DNA from: Cyrtobacter comes | Lineage (GTDB): Bacteria; Pseudomonadota; Alphaproteobacteria; Rickettsiales; Midichloriaceae | DNA length: 18,223 nt | Direction of reading: 5' to 3' | Assembly (NCBI RefSeq): GCF_034470605.1 | Contig: NZ_JARGYT010000019.1 | Coordinates: forward strand, 1 to 18,223 | Shown: piece by piece, positions 8,367 through 14,936 of the stretch | Layout: every line of letters starts with the position of its first letter | Numbering within the stretch: the stretch's first letter is position 1 | The notes under the pieces: generated by a model | What the model was told of the DNA's origin: nothing | Seen by the model: only the letters and a program-made list of their open reading frames with translations | Databases searched by the model: none | Made by a program: the position numbers and the translations under genes

Positions 8367-8440
8367 AGATATACAAAAACTCTATTTTGAAAGTCATTAT
8401 AATTATAGAGCGCACCGAGGCTTGCTGTTATGACTCACTT
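8353..8440. repeat. 11-base inverted repeat enclosing a smaller stem
   Basis: AAGTGAGTCAT at 8353-8363, spanning the last codons and stop of the pseudouridine synthase gene, is repeated exactly in reverse complement at 8430-8440 (ATGACTCACTT). Between the arms a second, weaker pair CTCTAT/ATAGAG (about 8382-8410) can form. In the plus-strand transcript this would fold the 3' end of the operon mRNA just before the terminator palindrome. Whether it protects the 3' end, binds a protein, or is simply a decayed repeat is not known. Confidence 0.55.
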
Positions 8441-8443
8441 TTG

Positions 8444-8471
8444 AAATAAGACCTCTATAGAGGTCTTATTT
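8444..8471. terminator. Bidirectional intrinsic terminator (28-base perfect palindrome)
   Basis: The sequence is a perfect palindrome centred between 8457 and 8458, with half-site AAATAAGACCTCTA. As RNA it forms a stem with GACCTC/GAGGTC at its core and A/T-rich ends, so on either strand the stem is followed by a short U-rich stretch (UUAUUU). It lies between two convergent genes, 77 bases after the pseudouridine synthase stop and 2 bases from the stop of the 959-residue gene. This placement fits a shared terminator. The U-tract is short and interrupted, so termination strength is uncertain. Confidence 0.75.
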
Positions 8472-8473
8472 AA

Positions 8474-11353
8474 TCACAAACTATCAACGCTCATGAATAC
8501 TGCATCGAAGGTATCCCAAACCTCGTTAACACTTGGTTCTATAAATAGCCTCAGATCAGCTTCTACATAGCTCTCTATCTCATTAGTATTAACAAATCTT
8601 CCCATTACAAATCCAGTTTCTCCGTATCTGATATTGAGTAGCTCCATATGGTGCACTTCATCATATTGTGATAATATGATACCAACGGTATCAAAATCAC
8701 CTTTTAGCATAGCTTTTTGTACTTTATGTTTATCAGCGTTAAATTTTGAGTTAAATTGGTCTGATTTATTTTTCTCAGTTAATTTGCGAGTTACACTATT
8801 TTTTGGAGTATCATCTGAATTTATCTCTTCTATTATTTGAGACATATTAATTAGGCTTAAATCAGCGCAGGTACCATGTTCCAAATTTTGTTGATCTGTA
8901 TTTAAAATTACTACAGAATATCCATTGAAAAGTGTTTCTAATCTTAATCTAATTTCATTTAACTCATAATCAAAATTTATACTTGGGAGCGTATTTATTA
9001 TTCTAATTATGTGATCATGCGTGCTGATGTGAAGTGATACGGCATGCTTTTCATGGTGGTTGTTTGTGACGCTAATTAGAGCTAATATGTTGTTATAATC
9101 ACCTAAAATATCCTTCTCCCAACTGTAAAATACTGATTCGATATTTTTTTTAGTCAAAATATTACCTTCAACATAGCAAGTTGAGCTGTGATAATATTGG
9201 TTTCCGAATTGCTTCAATAACAGTAAATTTATTCTTATTTCATTATCAAGCATTCCAGGGCCGCTTACCCCTTTACTTTCTGTTTGATCGTCCTCTTCCT
9301 TGCTCATAGAGTCATGCTCTTCGATTATAGGGTCATGCTTTTCACTTATAGAGGGGCTTTGGTGTAAGGGATTAGATGAGCGATGATTATTTCTAGCTAT
9401 ATCTATTCGCATTTGCATATCATCATCATCAAGATGCGCCACATTTTGTACTGGAAGATAAGCATCAATTATCTTTCTATCTAATTGTCTTTGCATGGCA
9501 TCATCATCTGGGTACTCTATATTCCATATTTCTCGTCTCATTAATATATCCGAGCGTTGCGCATCATTTTGTAAATCAGTCTCTGACATCATTGCCAGGT
9601 TCGCTATCAATCTTGCTGTATAGCCGCCGCAATACACATTTTGTGATTCTGCCTGGATAGGGTAAATATTTACAGATGGCGCATTAGTAGATGTCACATA
9701 AAAGCCTGTACCACCATCTTCCGATGTTCCGCCCATTGTTTGTAATTCGGCTAATGTCGCGCTTACAAGATCGTTTCTAGCATCTCCAAGAGAATCATAT
9801 ATTTGGCCACTAATTTCGCGATTTTCAGATATTATAAACTCACCAGTAACCCAGTGTGCTTCATTTTCTAATCTTATTGGAATTAAGATGCGTCGAGCAG
9901 CTGGTAAAGATGTATCCTCATCCCCAACTATTTCAGAAATCTGTGTTGCTATAATACGTGCAACATTACCATCATCGCTTAAAGATGCCGGTCTAAGGAT
10001 ATAAGTGCTTCCAACCCTTATATAATGCTCATTTGCAAAGGTGCCTGCGGCATTATCGCCTACTAGTGTTTCAATTAAGTTTCTAATATCTATATCGTTA
10101 TAGTAGTAACCAGTATTTTTATAAAGACCATTTTTATCATATAGCTCAGATTTAAGAGCATGCTCTCTTATTGCGCTAAAGAAAGCGCTGTTAATGTTGT
10201 AATCATCAGATACAACTCCATTTAATACCTTTATTCTATGTTCTGGTGCAGAATTGTTAATTGCGTCATAAAGGCAATTCAGGGCGTAATCACTAAAACT
10301 AATCTGTGATCTAGACATATCCAATGTAATTGTATGCCGTGACTCTTTTAGTATATGTTCTATAATTTCAACTGTATCATCTGCAATTGTATCACCCCAC
10401 CCTATAGTTATTGAATGGTAAATATTCTGCTCCTTTGCTAACCAAGTTGCGAATGTTTTAAAATTTATATTAGTGATATGGTCAAATGCTTCGCCAAATA
10501 GTCCGTATAAATCAATATTTAAAGAAGAGTTTGCTTGCTCTAATCCGCTTAGCAATGTTTCCATACTAGCTTCTGTTATGCTGCTATCTCCAATCGTGCT
10601 AAGATCTAGAGTGAGACCATTTGGTAAATTGGCTAGGAAATTAAAATCAATTTCCTTATCTCTTGCTAGGCGAATGGTATGAGCAAGTTGGATAGTATGA
10701 GCAATATTAGCATTTACGAACTTTCTAAAAAAATCGAAATGATATGGTTGATTATGAGTAGCTACGCCATCTAATATACTGGTTAGATTGATTGTATGTG
10801 ATGTTTGTGCCGTAGCTAATGCCTTAGCTATTTTTAGTAGCTGCGTATAGGAAATATCACTAGATTCGTGGATATTAATGTTTAGTGAATGAGTGACGTG
10901 CTGAATAAGATCGGCAACTCTTTTAAAAGCATCATCATCCATAGGAGATTGGAGTGATAATGTATGACCATTTACTGTATTATCCTCAATGGCATCAAGT
11001 ATCGGATCTATGTCATCCATATTGATTATGAAGCTACAATCAACTAAGCCAATCCCGATTGGTCTTATTGTTGCATTGAGTATCTTCTCAGTTACTAATG
11101 ATATCAGTTTCTTGCTCAAGAATATAATTTCTATATATCCAACTTGTTCATTGTTGATGTGTTGGTGAAAATCACCAAGCGGAACCATTTGATGGTTATA
11201 TGCTATTGCATGCCCAATTTCTTGATCATTATCTTCTTCATATGATTTATCAGAATTTGAAGATACTGCCTCTAATAGCACAAGCATATTTAAATCATTA
11301 TCCCACCTCCATAGACCACCAGCTGTCTTATTTTCACTACCATTATATTTCAT
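8474..11353 (-). CDS. LRR-like solenoid protein with CE-clan (Ulp1/C48-like) protease module(s), putative effector
   Basis: I do not recognise this as a named protein. Residues 1-125 have no clear fold. Residues 125-380 form a solenoid of about nine units of 26-36 residues, each opening with a hydrophobic strand such as HTLSL, HTINL, HTIQL, LTLDL, LNIDL or HTITLD, resembling ribonuclease-inhibitor-type leucine-rich repeats. Residues about 440-590 carry the CE-clan order: ILIPIRLENEAHW (H500, W501), QIYDSLG (D520), YPIQ (Q567) and NVYCGGYTARL (C575, G576). An acidic linker (600-700) holds heptad repeats ISEKHDP/IIEEHDS. Residues 700-845 repeat the motif order with H770, N787, Q821 and C829. 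No signal peptide or membrane helix is visible, so export would need a type IV system or similar. CE-clan enzymes of intracellular bacteria remove ubiquitin or SUMO or acetylate host proteins; that role here is inference. Confidence 0.8.
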   Translation of the reverse strand: MKYNGSENKTAGGLWRWDNDLNMLVLLEAVSSNSDKSYEEDNDQEIGHAIAYNHQMVPLGDFHQHINNEQVGYIEIIFLSKKLISLVTEKILNATIRPIGIGLVDCSFIINMDDIDPILDAIEDNTVNGHTLSLQSPMDDDAFKRVADLIQHVTHSLNINIHESSDISYTQLLKIAKALATAQTSHTINLTSILDGVATHNQPYHFDFFRKFVNANIAHTIQLAHTIRLARDKEIDFNFLANLPNGLTLDLSTIGDSSITEASMETLLSGLEQANSSLNIDLYGLFGEAFDHITNINFKTFATWLAKEQNIYHSITIGWGDTIADDTVEIIEHILKESRHTITLDMSRSQISFSDYALNCLYDAINNSAPEHRIKVLNGVVSDDYNINSAFFSAIREHALKSELYDKNGLYKNTGYYYNDIDIRNLIETLVGDNAAGTFANEHYIRVGSTYILRPASLSDDGNVARIIATQISEIVGDEDTSLPAARRILIPIRLENEAHWVTGEFIISENREISGQIYDSLGDARNDLVSATLAELQTMGGTSEDGGTGFYVTSTNAPSVNIYPIQAESQNVYCGGYTARLIANLAMMSETDLQNDAQRSDILMRREIWNIEYPDDDAMQRQLDRKIIDAYLPVQNVAHLDDDDMQMRIDIARNNHRSSNPLHQSPSISEKHDPIIEEHDSMSKEEDDQTESKGVSGPGMLDNEIRINLLLLKQFGNQYYHSSTCYVEGNILTKKNIESVFYSWEKDILGDYNNILALISVTNNHHEKHAVSLHISTHDHIIRIINTLPSINFDYELNEIRLRLETLFNGYSVVILNTDQQNLEHGTCADLSLINMSQIIEEINSDDTPKNSVTRKLTEKNKSDQFNSKFNADKHKVQKAMLKGDFDTVGIILSQYDEVHHMELLNIRYGETGFVMGRFVNTNEIESYVEADLRLFIEPSVNEVWDTFDAVFMSVDSL

Positions 11354-11369
11354 AGTGCCAATCTAAAAA

Positions 11370-11378
11370 ATTATAGCA
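11370..11378 (-). promoter_or_regulatory. Extended -10 promoter for the 959-residue gene
   Basis: On the minus strand this reads TGCTATAAT, a perfect extended -10 element (TGnTATAAT). No good -35 is seen at the expected distance, which extended -10 promoters tolerate. The predicted start of transcription, near 11363, would leave an untranslated leader of only about 10 bases before ATG 11353 and no ribosome-binding site. A second, AT-rich TATAAT-like site farther upstream (about 11415-11430) is an alternative. Confidence 0.45.
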
Positions 11379-11581
11379 AGGTGTTATGATAGTGCTGCGT
11401 GTTATATAGTATCAATTATTATAATATAATAATATGGCATATCGAGGCTTCTTATATAAAAAGAATTGCATGTGCAGTTTCAAAAGAGTACACTCAAAGC
11501 GCGCGTCTTGGTTCGCGTAAATTATTAAGAGATGCCCATTTTTTTTTGGTACTGCATTTATCGCAGGATCGAGTAATCTTG

Positions 11582-11609
11582 TTGACTTTGATGGGATTAT
11601 ATGTATAGA
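11582..11609 (+). promoter_or_regulatory. Candidate sigma-70-type promoter for the ABC exporter gene
   Basis: TTGACT (11582-11587) is one base from the -35 consensus. A 16-base spacer leads to TATAGA (11604-11609), a moderate -10. Transcription would begin near 11616, leaving a leader of about 35 bases before ATG 11651. The -10 match is only fair and the assignment is by position and motif alone. Confidence 0.4.
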
Positions 11610-11650
11610 ATCTGCACCTCTTTTTTTGTGGGTAATTTTCCTTTTTAGCC

Positions 11651-13444
11651 ATGGGTAAAAAAAGAGTGACTGTAATTTCTGATGATTTGCCAAAGAATGT
11701 ATTTAGGTTCTTGCTTAAGTTCGTTAATATACATTCAATAGGCTTTCTTATGATTGCAATATCAGCCATTTTTGCTGATATATCAATGGCTGTGCTTCTT
11801 CCATATGCGGAGGGAAATTTGGTAGATTCCATAGGATTCTTAGCTGATAACAAAGATTTAAGCGCAATGCTATTTCCTGTTCTATATTTTATACTAATAT
11901 GGTTACTTATAGAGCTAAGTTCTAGATTTAAGGGGGTATTGCTTGCAATTTTTATACCGAGACTAGAAGGAAATATGAGGGTTGCAACTTTTAATCAAGT
12001 TAATATGCAATCTCACTCTTATTTTGTACAAAGCCATGTTGGTGGTATAGCACAAAGGATAAGTGATATGCCGCGGAGTGCAAGGTTACTTGTAGATGAT
12101 ACTTTAACAGTATTTCTTCCGCTTATTTTATCCATCATTATCACATCTTCACTATTTTTTCATATACACCCGTTAGTTTCTTTGGTGTTTGTTATATGGT
12201 TCTCTGTTCATATAATAGTTTGTGTAATATTTTGTGCTAGGGCAGCAGATCGTTCATCAATACAATCAGCGGCGAGAGCTAATGTTCAGAGCAAGATAAT
12301 AGATAGTATAACTAACCATCTAATGGTCAAATTGTTTTCCGGCCATAAGCATGAGATGAATAAGGTTCTAAGCGCCCAAGAAGAAGAGATTGAAAAATAT
12401 AAAAGTGCACTACTTTATACAGAAAAAATAAAAATAGCTCTAAGCTCAGTTAGCATATTAAGTTCAGGTATACTTATATGCCTTTCTTTTTACTTATGGT
12501 CCCAAGGTGAAATTAGTGTAGGAAAAATAATATTTTTAATAGGTGCTTTAAGTAGTTTAACTGATAAACTTTGGATGGCTGGAGATGAGATGTCATATTT
12601 TGTATACGAATATGGAGTACTCGCACAATCTCTTAATTTAGTGAGAGATCCATCAAAGCTTGCTGAAGAAGAAGACAAAATTGATCTAAAAATAACAAAA
12701 GGTGATATAGAGTTTAAAGATGTTTCATTTTCATATAGTGAAAACAGAAAGATCTTAAAAAAGAAATCCCTCTTTATACATGGGGGTACTAAAGTGGGCC
12801 TAGTGGGATTATCTGGTAGTGGTAAAACAACTTTTGCAAATCTTTTAATGAGGCTTTATGAAGTTGATGAAGGGACTATTAACATCGATGGTAAAGATAT
12901 CTCATTATGTTCTATAGATTCAATAAGGGAGAATATTTCCTTCATTCCACAGTCACCTTTTCTTTTTCATACCTCGGTGATGGAAAATATAAGGTATGGA
13001 AAATTAACTGCTTCAGATGAAGAAGTGATAACTGTTTCTAAAAAAGCGATGTGTCATGAATTTATATTAAATCTTCCAGATGGGTATAGTACATTGGTGG
13101 GTGAAAGGGGGGATAGTCTATCTGGTGGACAGAGGCAAAGAGTTGCAATAGCAAGAGCAATGTTAAAAAATGCCCCAATTATTGTTATGGATGAAGCTAC
13201 ATCCGCACTTGATTCTGTGGTAGAAAAAATAATAGAAAATAATATCAAATCACTAATGGATGGAAAGACAGTAATAGTGATAGCGCATAGATTATCTACG
13301 CTCTTTAGTATGGATAATATACTGGTCTTTAGAGATGGTATTATAGTTGAGCAAGGCACGCATAAACATCTGTTAGCTATAAATGGCTACTATAAACAAA
13401 TGTGGGATGCTCAAAAAGATGGTATGATGCCAGAAATTTTATAG
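11651..13444 (+). CDS. ABC exporter, fused membrane and ATPase domains (MsbA/Atm1-like)
   Basis: This is a half-transporter that should work as a homodimer in the inner membrane. The N-terminal type I exporter domain (about 20-325) has six likely helices, near 28-50, 72-92, 151-172, 174-196, 262-284 and 288-305. The nucleotide-binding domain (about 350-590) is complete: Walker A GLSGSGKT (386-393), Q-loop FIPQ (Q434), signature LSGGQRQRVAIARAML (490-505), Walker B IIVMDE (510-515), D-loop SALD, and H-loop VIAHRLST (H546). Its 597 residues are the normal size for MsbA, multidrug or Atm1-type exporters, and the substrate cannot be read from sequence. ATG 11651 is used because the N-terminus LPKNVFRFLLKF matches the usual start of this family. 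It is divergent from the effector-like gene; no membrane-fusion-protein gene lies beside it, so a type I secretion role is unsupported. Confidence 0.92.
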   Translation: MGKKRVTVISDDLPKNVFRFLLKFVNIHSIGFLMIAISAIFADISMAVLLPYAEGNLVDSIGFLADNKDLSAMLFPVLYFILIWLLIELSSRFKGVLLAIFIPRLEGNMRVATFNQVNMQSHSYFVQSHVGGIAQRISDMPRSARLLVDDTLTVFLPLILSIIITSSLFFHIHPLVSLVFVIWFSVHIIVCVIFCARAADRSSIQSAARANVQSKIIDSITNHLMVKLFSGHKHEMNKVLSAQEEEIEKYKSALLYTEKIKIALSSVSILSSGILICLSFYLWSQGEISVGKIIFLIGALSSLTDKLWMAGDEMSYFVYEYGVLAQSLNLVRDPSKLAEEEDKIDLKITKGDIEFKDVSFSYSENRKILKKKSLFIHGGTKVGLVGLSGSGKTTFANLLMRLYEVDEGTINIDGKDISLCSIDSIRENISFIPQSPFLFHTSVMENIRYGKLTASDEEVITVSKKAMCHEFILNLPDGYSTLVGERGDSLSGGQRQRVAIARAMLKNAPIIVMDEATSALDSVVEKIIENNIKSLMDGKTVIVIAHRLSTLFSMDNILVFRDGIIVEQGTHKHLLAINGYYKQMWDAQKDGMMPEIL

Positions 13445-13477
13445 ATAAGTTATTTATCATATCAATGAATATATATA

Positions 13478-13529
13478 TAGCTTATAGCTAAGCAAATATG
13501 AAAAAAGTTGATAATATAGCTTCTAGCTA
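13478..13529. repeat. Twin short palindromes TAGCT-N3-AGCTA
   Basis: TAGCTTATAGCTA (13478-13490) and TAGCTTCTAGCTA (13517-13529) are near-identical, each an inverted repeat with 5-base arms. Their starts are 39 bases apart, close to four helical turns of 10.5 bases (42), so the sites would face nearly the same side of the DNA. The shared context extends to ATATAGCTTNTAGCTAA. They could be operator sites for a dimeric regulator, or degenerate repeats; nothing nearby identifies a binding protein. Confidence 0.5.
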
Positions 13530-13705
13530 AAGTTTGTAATATACTGAAATACGAAAGAGTATATTTTGGATTTTAGAGATTAAGTAGAATAAATAAATTT
13601 ACTATTGGGGCCAAATCTTAGTTCTGTAATTTATAATTGGGAACTTATCATATATGCAAGAAGTCTAATCCCTAACTAACTACTTAATTTGAGTTGTGTC
13701 TCTAT

Positions 13706-13736
13706 TTGTTATAAGATATAAGATATAAGTTATAAT
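13706..13736 (+). promoter_or_regulatory. Candidate infA promoter
   Basis: A perfect -10 hexamer TATAAT lies at 13731-13736, with TTGTTA at 13706-13711 as a possible -35 (19-base spacer, longer than ideal). Transcription would start about 20 bases before the infA ATG at 13763. The -10 is the last unit of a heptamer array, so neighbouring TATAAG units offer competing -10-like sites. Confidence 0.45.
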
Positions 13737-13737
13737 G
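13710..13737 (+). repeat. Four tandem 7-base TATAAGA-type units
   Basis: The units are TATAAGA, TATAAGA, TATAAGT and TATAATG, head to tail over 28 bases directly upstream of infA. The last includes the perfect -10 hexamer. An array like this can gain or lose units by slippage and so change promoter spacing. Low complexity in an AT-rich genome is the alternative explanation. Confidence 0.6.
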
Positions 13738-13762
13738 ATTTGTTGCTGGGTTTTTGGTTTTA

Positions 13763-14041
13763 ATGAAAGAAGAGTTAATAGAGGCAAGGGGTAAGGTTGT
13801 GAAGTTGCTGCCTAACGCATCTTTTCGTGTCATGCTTGAGAATGGCTCGGAGATGATAGCATATACTTCTGGTAAAGTAAGAAAAAATAAAATTAGGATA
13901 CTCGCAGGTGATGAGGTTCTAGTGCAGATTACACCGTATGATCCAGATAGAGGTAGGGTTGTATTGAGATATAAAAAAGAACATAACGCTACTAATAAAT
14001 ACCCAGATCCAGATTCTAATAATCCAAATAAGGATGCTTAA
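13763..14041 (+). CDS. infA: Translation initiation factor IF-1
   Basis: IF-1 is an S1-type OB-fold protein that binds the 30S A site during initiation. The sequence matches along its whole core: EARGKVVKLLPNASFRVMLE, then SGKVRKNKIRILAGDEV and TPYDPDRGRVVLRYK. The frame is open upstream to a TTG at 13754, but ATG 13763 (MKEELIEARG) gives the canonical N-terminus. With that start the protein is 92 residues. The C-terminal tail of about 20 hydrophilic residues (KEHNATNKYPDPDSNNPNKD) extends past the usual end near VLRYK; such tails occur in some alphaproteobacteria. The last 8 bases overlap maf, an arrangement typical of Rickettsiales. No strong ribosome-binding site is seen. Confidence 0.95.
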   Translation: MKEELIEARGKVVKLLPNASFRVMLENGSEMIAYTSGKVRKNKIRILAGDEVLVQITPYDPDRGRVVLRYKKEHNATNKYPDPDSNNPNKDA

Positions 14042-14639
14042 TGATCGTAGATTTATCCTCGCATCTGCTTCTATATGGAGGAAAGAACTTTTGTGTAATA
14101 TCGGTTATAAGCCTGATTTAATTGTCTCTGCAGATATTGACGAAACACCTAAACCCGATGAGAGTAATAGGTTACTTTCTATGCGTCTTGCTATGGAGAA
14201 AGCTTTGCTAATTGCTGATAAGTACCCTGGTGATATTATACTTGGGGCAGATACTGTAGTTAGTATTTCTAACCAGAGTATGCCAAAAGCTTTAACAGTT
14301 GATGATGCTAAATTTTGTATAAATAAACTTTCTGGGAGGCGGCATAAGGTATATACAGGGATTGCAGTAGTTTATAATGGTAAAGTCTCAAGAAAGGTTG
14401 TTACTACTACCTTAAAATTTAAGAGATTATCTTCTGAAGAAAAAGATAGTTATATAAGTTCAAAAGAATGGTATGGGAAGGCTGGTGGGTATGGGCTTCA
14501 GGGGTATGCGGCTGCGTTTGTTGAATGGTTGAATGGTTCTTACACTTCTGTGATAGGTCTTCCATTATGTGAAACATACAAGATATTGGTTGGGTTTGGG
14601 CTGAAGCCAAAGCATCAAATCTTAAGAGAAGATTTATAA
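14034..14639 (+). CDS. maf: Maf-family nucleoside triphosphate pyrophosphatase
   Basis: Maf proteins hydrolyse non-canonical or pyrimidine nucleoside triphosphates (dTTP/UTP or modified bases) to monophosphates, a house-cleaning role in the cytoplasm. Visible motifs are FILASASIWRKELL (7-20), ADIDET (33-38), ILGADTVV (69-76, catalytic D73), KLSGRRHKVYTG (98-109), GKAGGYGLQGYAAAFVEWLNG (148-168) and SYTSVIGLPL (169-178). The first arginine of the SxRR motif (LASASPRR) is tryptophan here (W15) while R16 is kept, which could weaken activity. Its 201 residues are normal. It is translationally coupled to infA through an 8-base overlap and followed by an inverted repeat that separates it from the flagellar genes. 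Confidence 0.93.
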   Translation: MLNDRRFILASASIWRKELLCNIGYKPDLIVSADIDETPKPDESNRLLSMRLAMEKALLIADKYPGDIILGADTVVSISNQSMPKALTVDDAKFCINKLSGRRHKVYTGIAVVYNGKVSRKVVTTTLKFKRLSSEEKDSYISSKEWYGKAGGYGLQGYAAAFVEWLNGSYTSVIGLPLCETYKILVGFGLKPKHQILREDL

Positions 14640-14699
14640 TCCCAAAAGTATACTGCGCTAGATACTTTATGAAAGATAGTTAAACACTATTTTCCATAG

Positions 14700-14726
14700 T
14701 AGTATAAAAAAGTTCTTTTTATACTA
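14700..14726. terminator. Bidirectional terminator-like inverted repeat between maf and flagellar operon
   Basis: TAGTATAAAAA (14700-14710) and TTTTTATACTA (14716-14726) form an 11-base perfect stem with a 5-base loop AGTTC. The repeat lies between convergent genes, 60 bases after the maf stop and 4 bases from the stop of the small lipoprotein gene. The stem is almost all A-T, so it is weaker than a classic intrinsic terminator. Two smaller stems (AAGTAT/ATACTT and ACTAT/ATAGT) precede it on the plus strand. Confidence 0.6.
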
Positions 14727-14730
14727 AAAA

Positions 14731-14934
14731 CTATTTTGTTATACCTAAGACTCGTCTAGAAAGACCATCTTGTTTAGGCGCATCAGCCCTTAGAGTAATT
14801 TGCTGTTTTTGCTTTTCTATATAGTCCTTATTCATAACTGGATACCTCTTTTCCCTAAATTCAGATTTGGTATTCTTTTTAGGGCAGGCAGATAAGAAGA
14901 TACAGAAAAAAATATATACAATAATTTTCATCAT
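14731..14934 (-). CDS. Small lipoprotein downstream of flgL
   Basis: This is a real small gene: a 67-residue protein with a lipoprotein signal peptide. After MMK comes a hydrophobic stretch IIVYIFFCIF and a lipobox LSAC with C17 as the predicted lipidated residue. The mature part (about 51 residues) is charged and polar, rich in lysine, with the tail DGLSRRVLGITK; I recognise no family. It would be anchored in the inner or outer membrane, and the residue after Cys is Pro rather than the inner-membrane-retention Asp. A GAGG ribosome-binding sequence overlaps the flgL stop, 5 bases before ATG 14934 and 8 before ATG 14931, so translation is likely coupled to flgL. Its place in the flgK-flgL operon suggests a flagellar or envelope role, by context only. 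Confidence 0.75.
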   Translation of the reverse strand: MMKIIVYIFFCIFLSACPKKNTKSEFREKRYPVMNKDYIEKQKQQITLRADAPKQDGLSRRVLGITK

Positions 14935-14936
14935 TG

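Larger units (their letters stand above)
11354..11650. other. Divergent intergenic region between effector-like gene and ABC exporter
   Basis: This stretch of 297 bases separates two divergent genes. I see the extended -10 element for the leftward gene (11370-11378), an AT-only block near 11410-11432, a T9 run at 11539-11547, and a candidate rightward promoter at 11582-11609. A few open frames cross it on both strands, but none has recognisable protein motifs or a convincing start, so I call no gene here. Confidence 0.5.
13445..13762. other. Intergenic region upstream of infA with repeats and promoter
   Basis: These 318 bases hold no recognisable gene. They contain a weak hairpin GATAA/TTATC soon after the ABC-gene stop, the two TAGCT-type palindromes at 13478-13529, and the TATAAG heptamer array with a probable infA promoter at 13706-13737. 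The stretch from about 13540 to 13700 shows nothing I can interpret. Confidence 0.5.

Noticed and set aside
8416..11447. CGAGGCTT present on both sides of the effector-like gene, as if flanking direct repeats of an insertion
   Set aside because: Only 8 bases match, the contexts differ, and a match of this length between the two spacers is likely by chance.
11399..11640. Possible decayed gene read through a T9 run (SRKLLRDAHFF then FGTAFIAGSSNLV in another frame)
   Set aside because: The joined reading suggests a protein but matches no family I know. A frameshift in a homopolymer can be invented in any AT-rich spacer.
11412..11853. Two leftward open frames (93 and 119 residues) across the intergenic region and the 5' end of the ABC exporter gene
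   Set aside because: No recognisable motifs; one overlaps the conserved N-terminus of the exporter, and compositions look random.
11651..13444. ABC exporter as a type I secretion ATPase for the neighbouring effector-like protein
   Set aside because: No membrane-fusion protein or peptidase domain, no glycine-rich RTX repeats in the 959-residue protein, and the genes are divergent.
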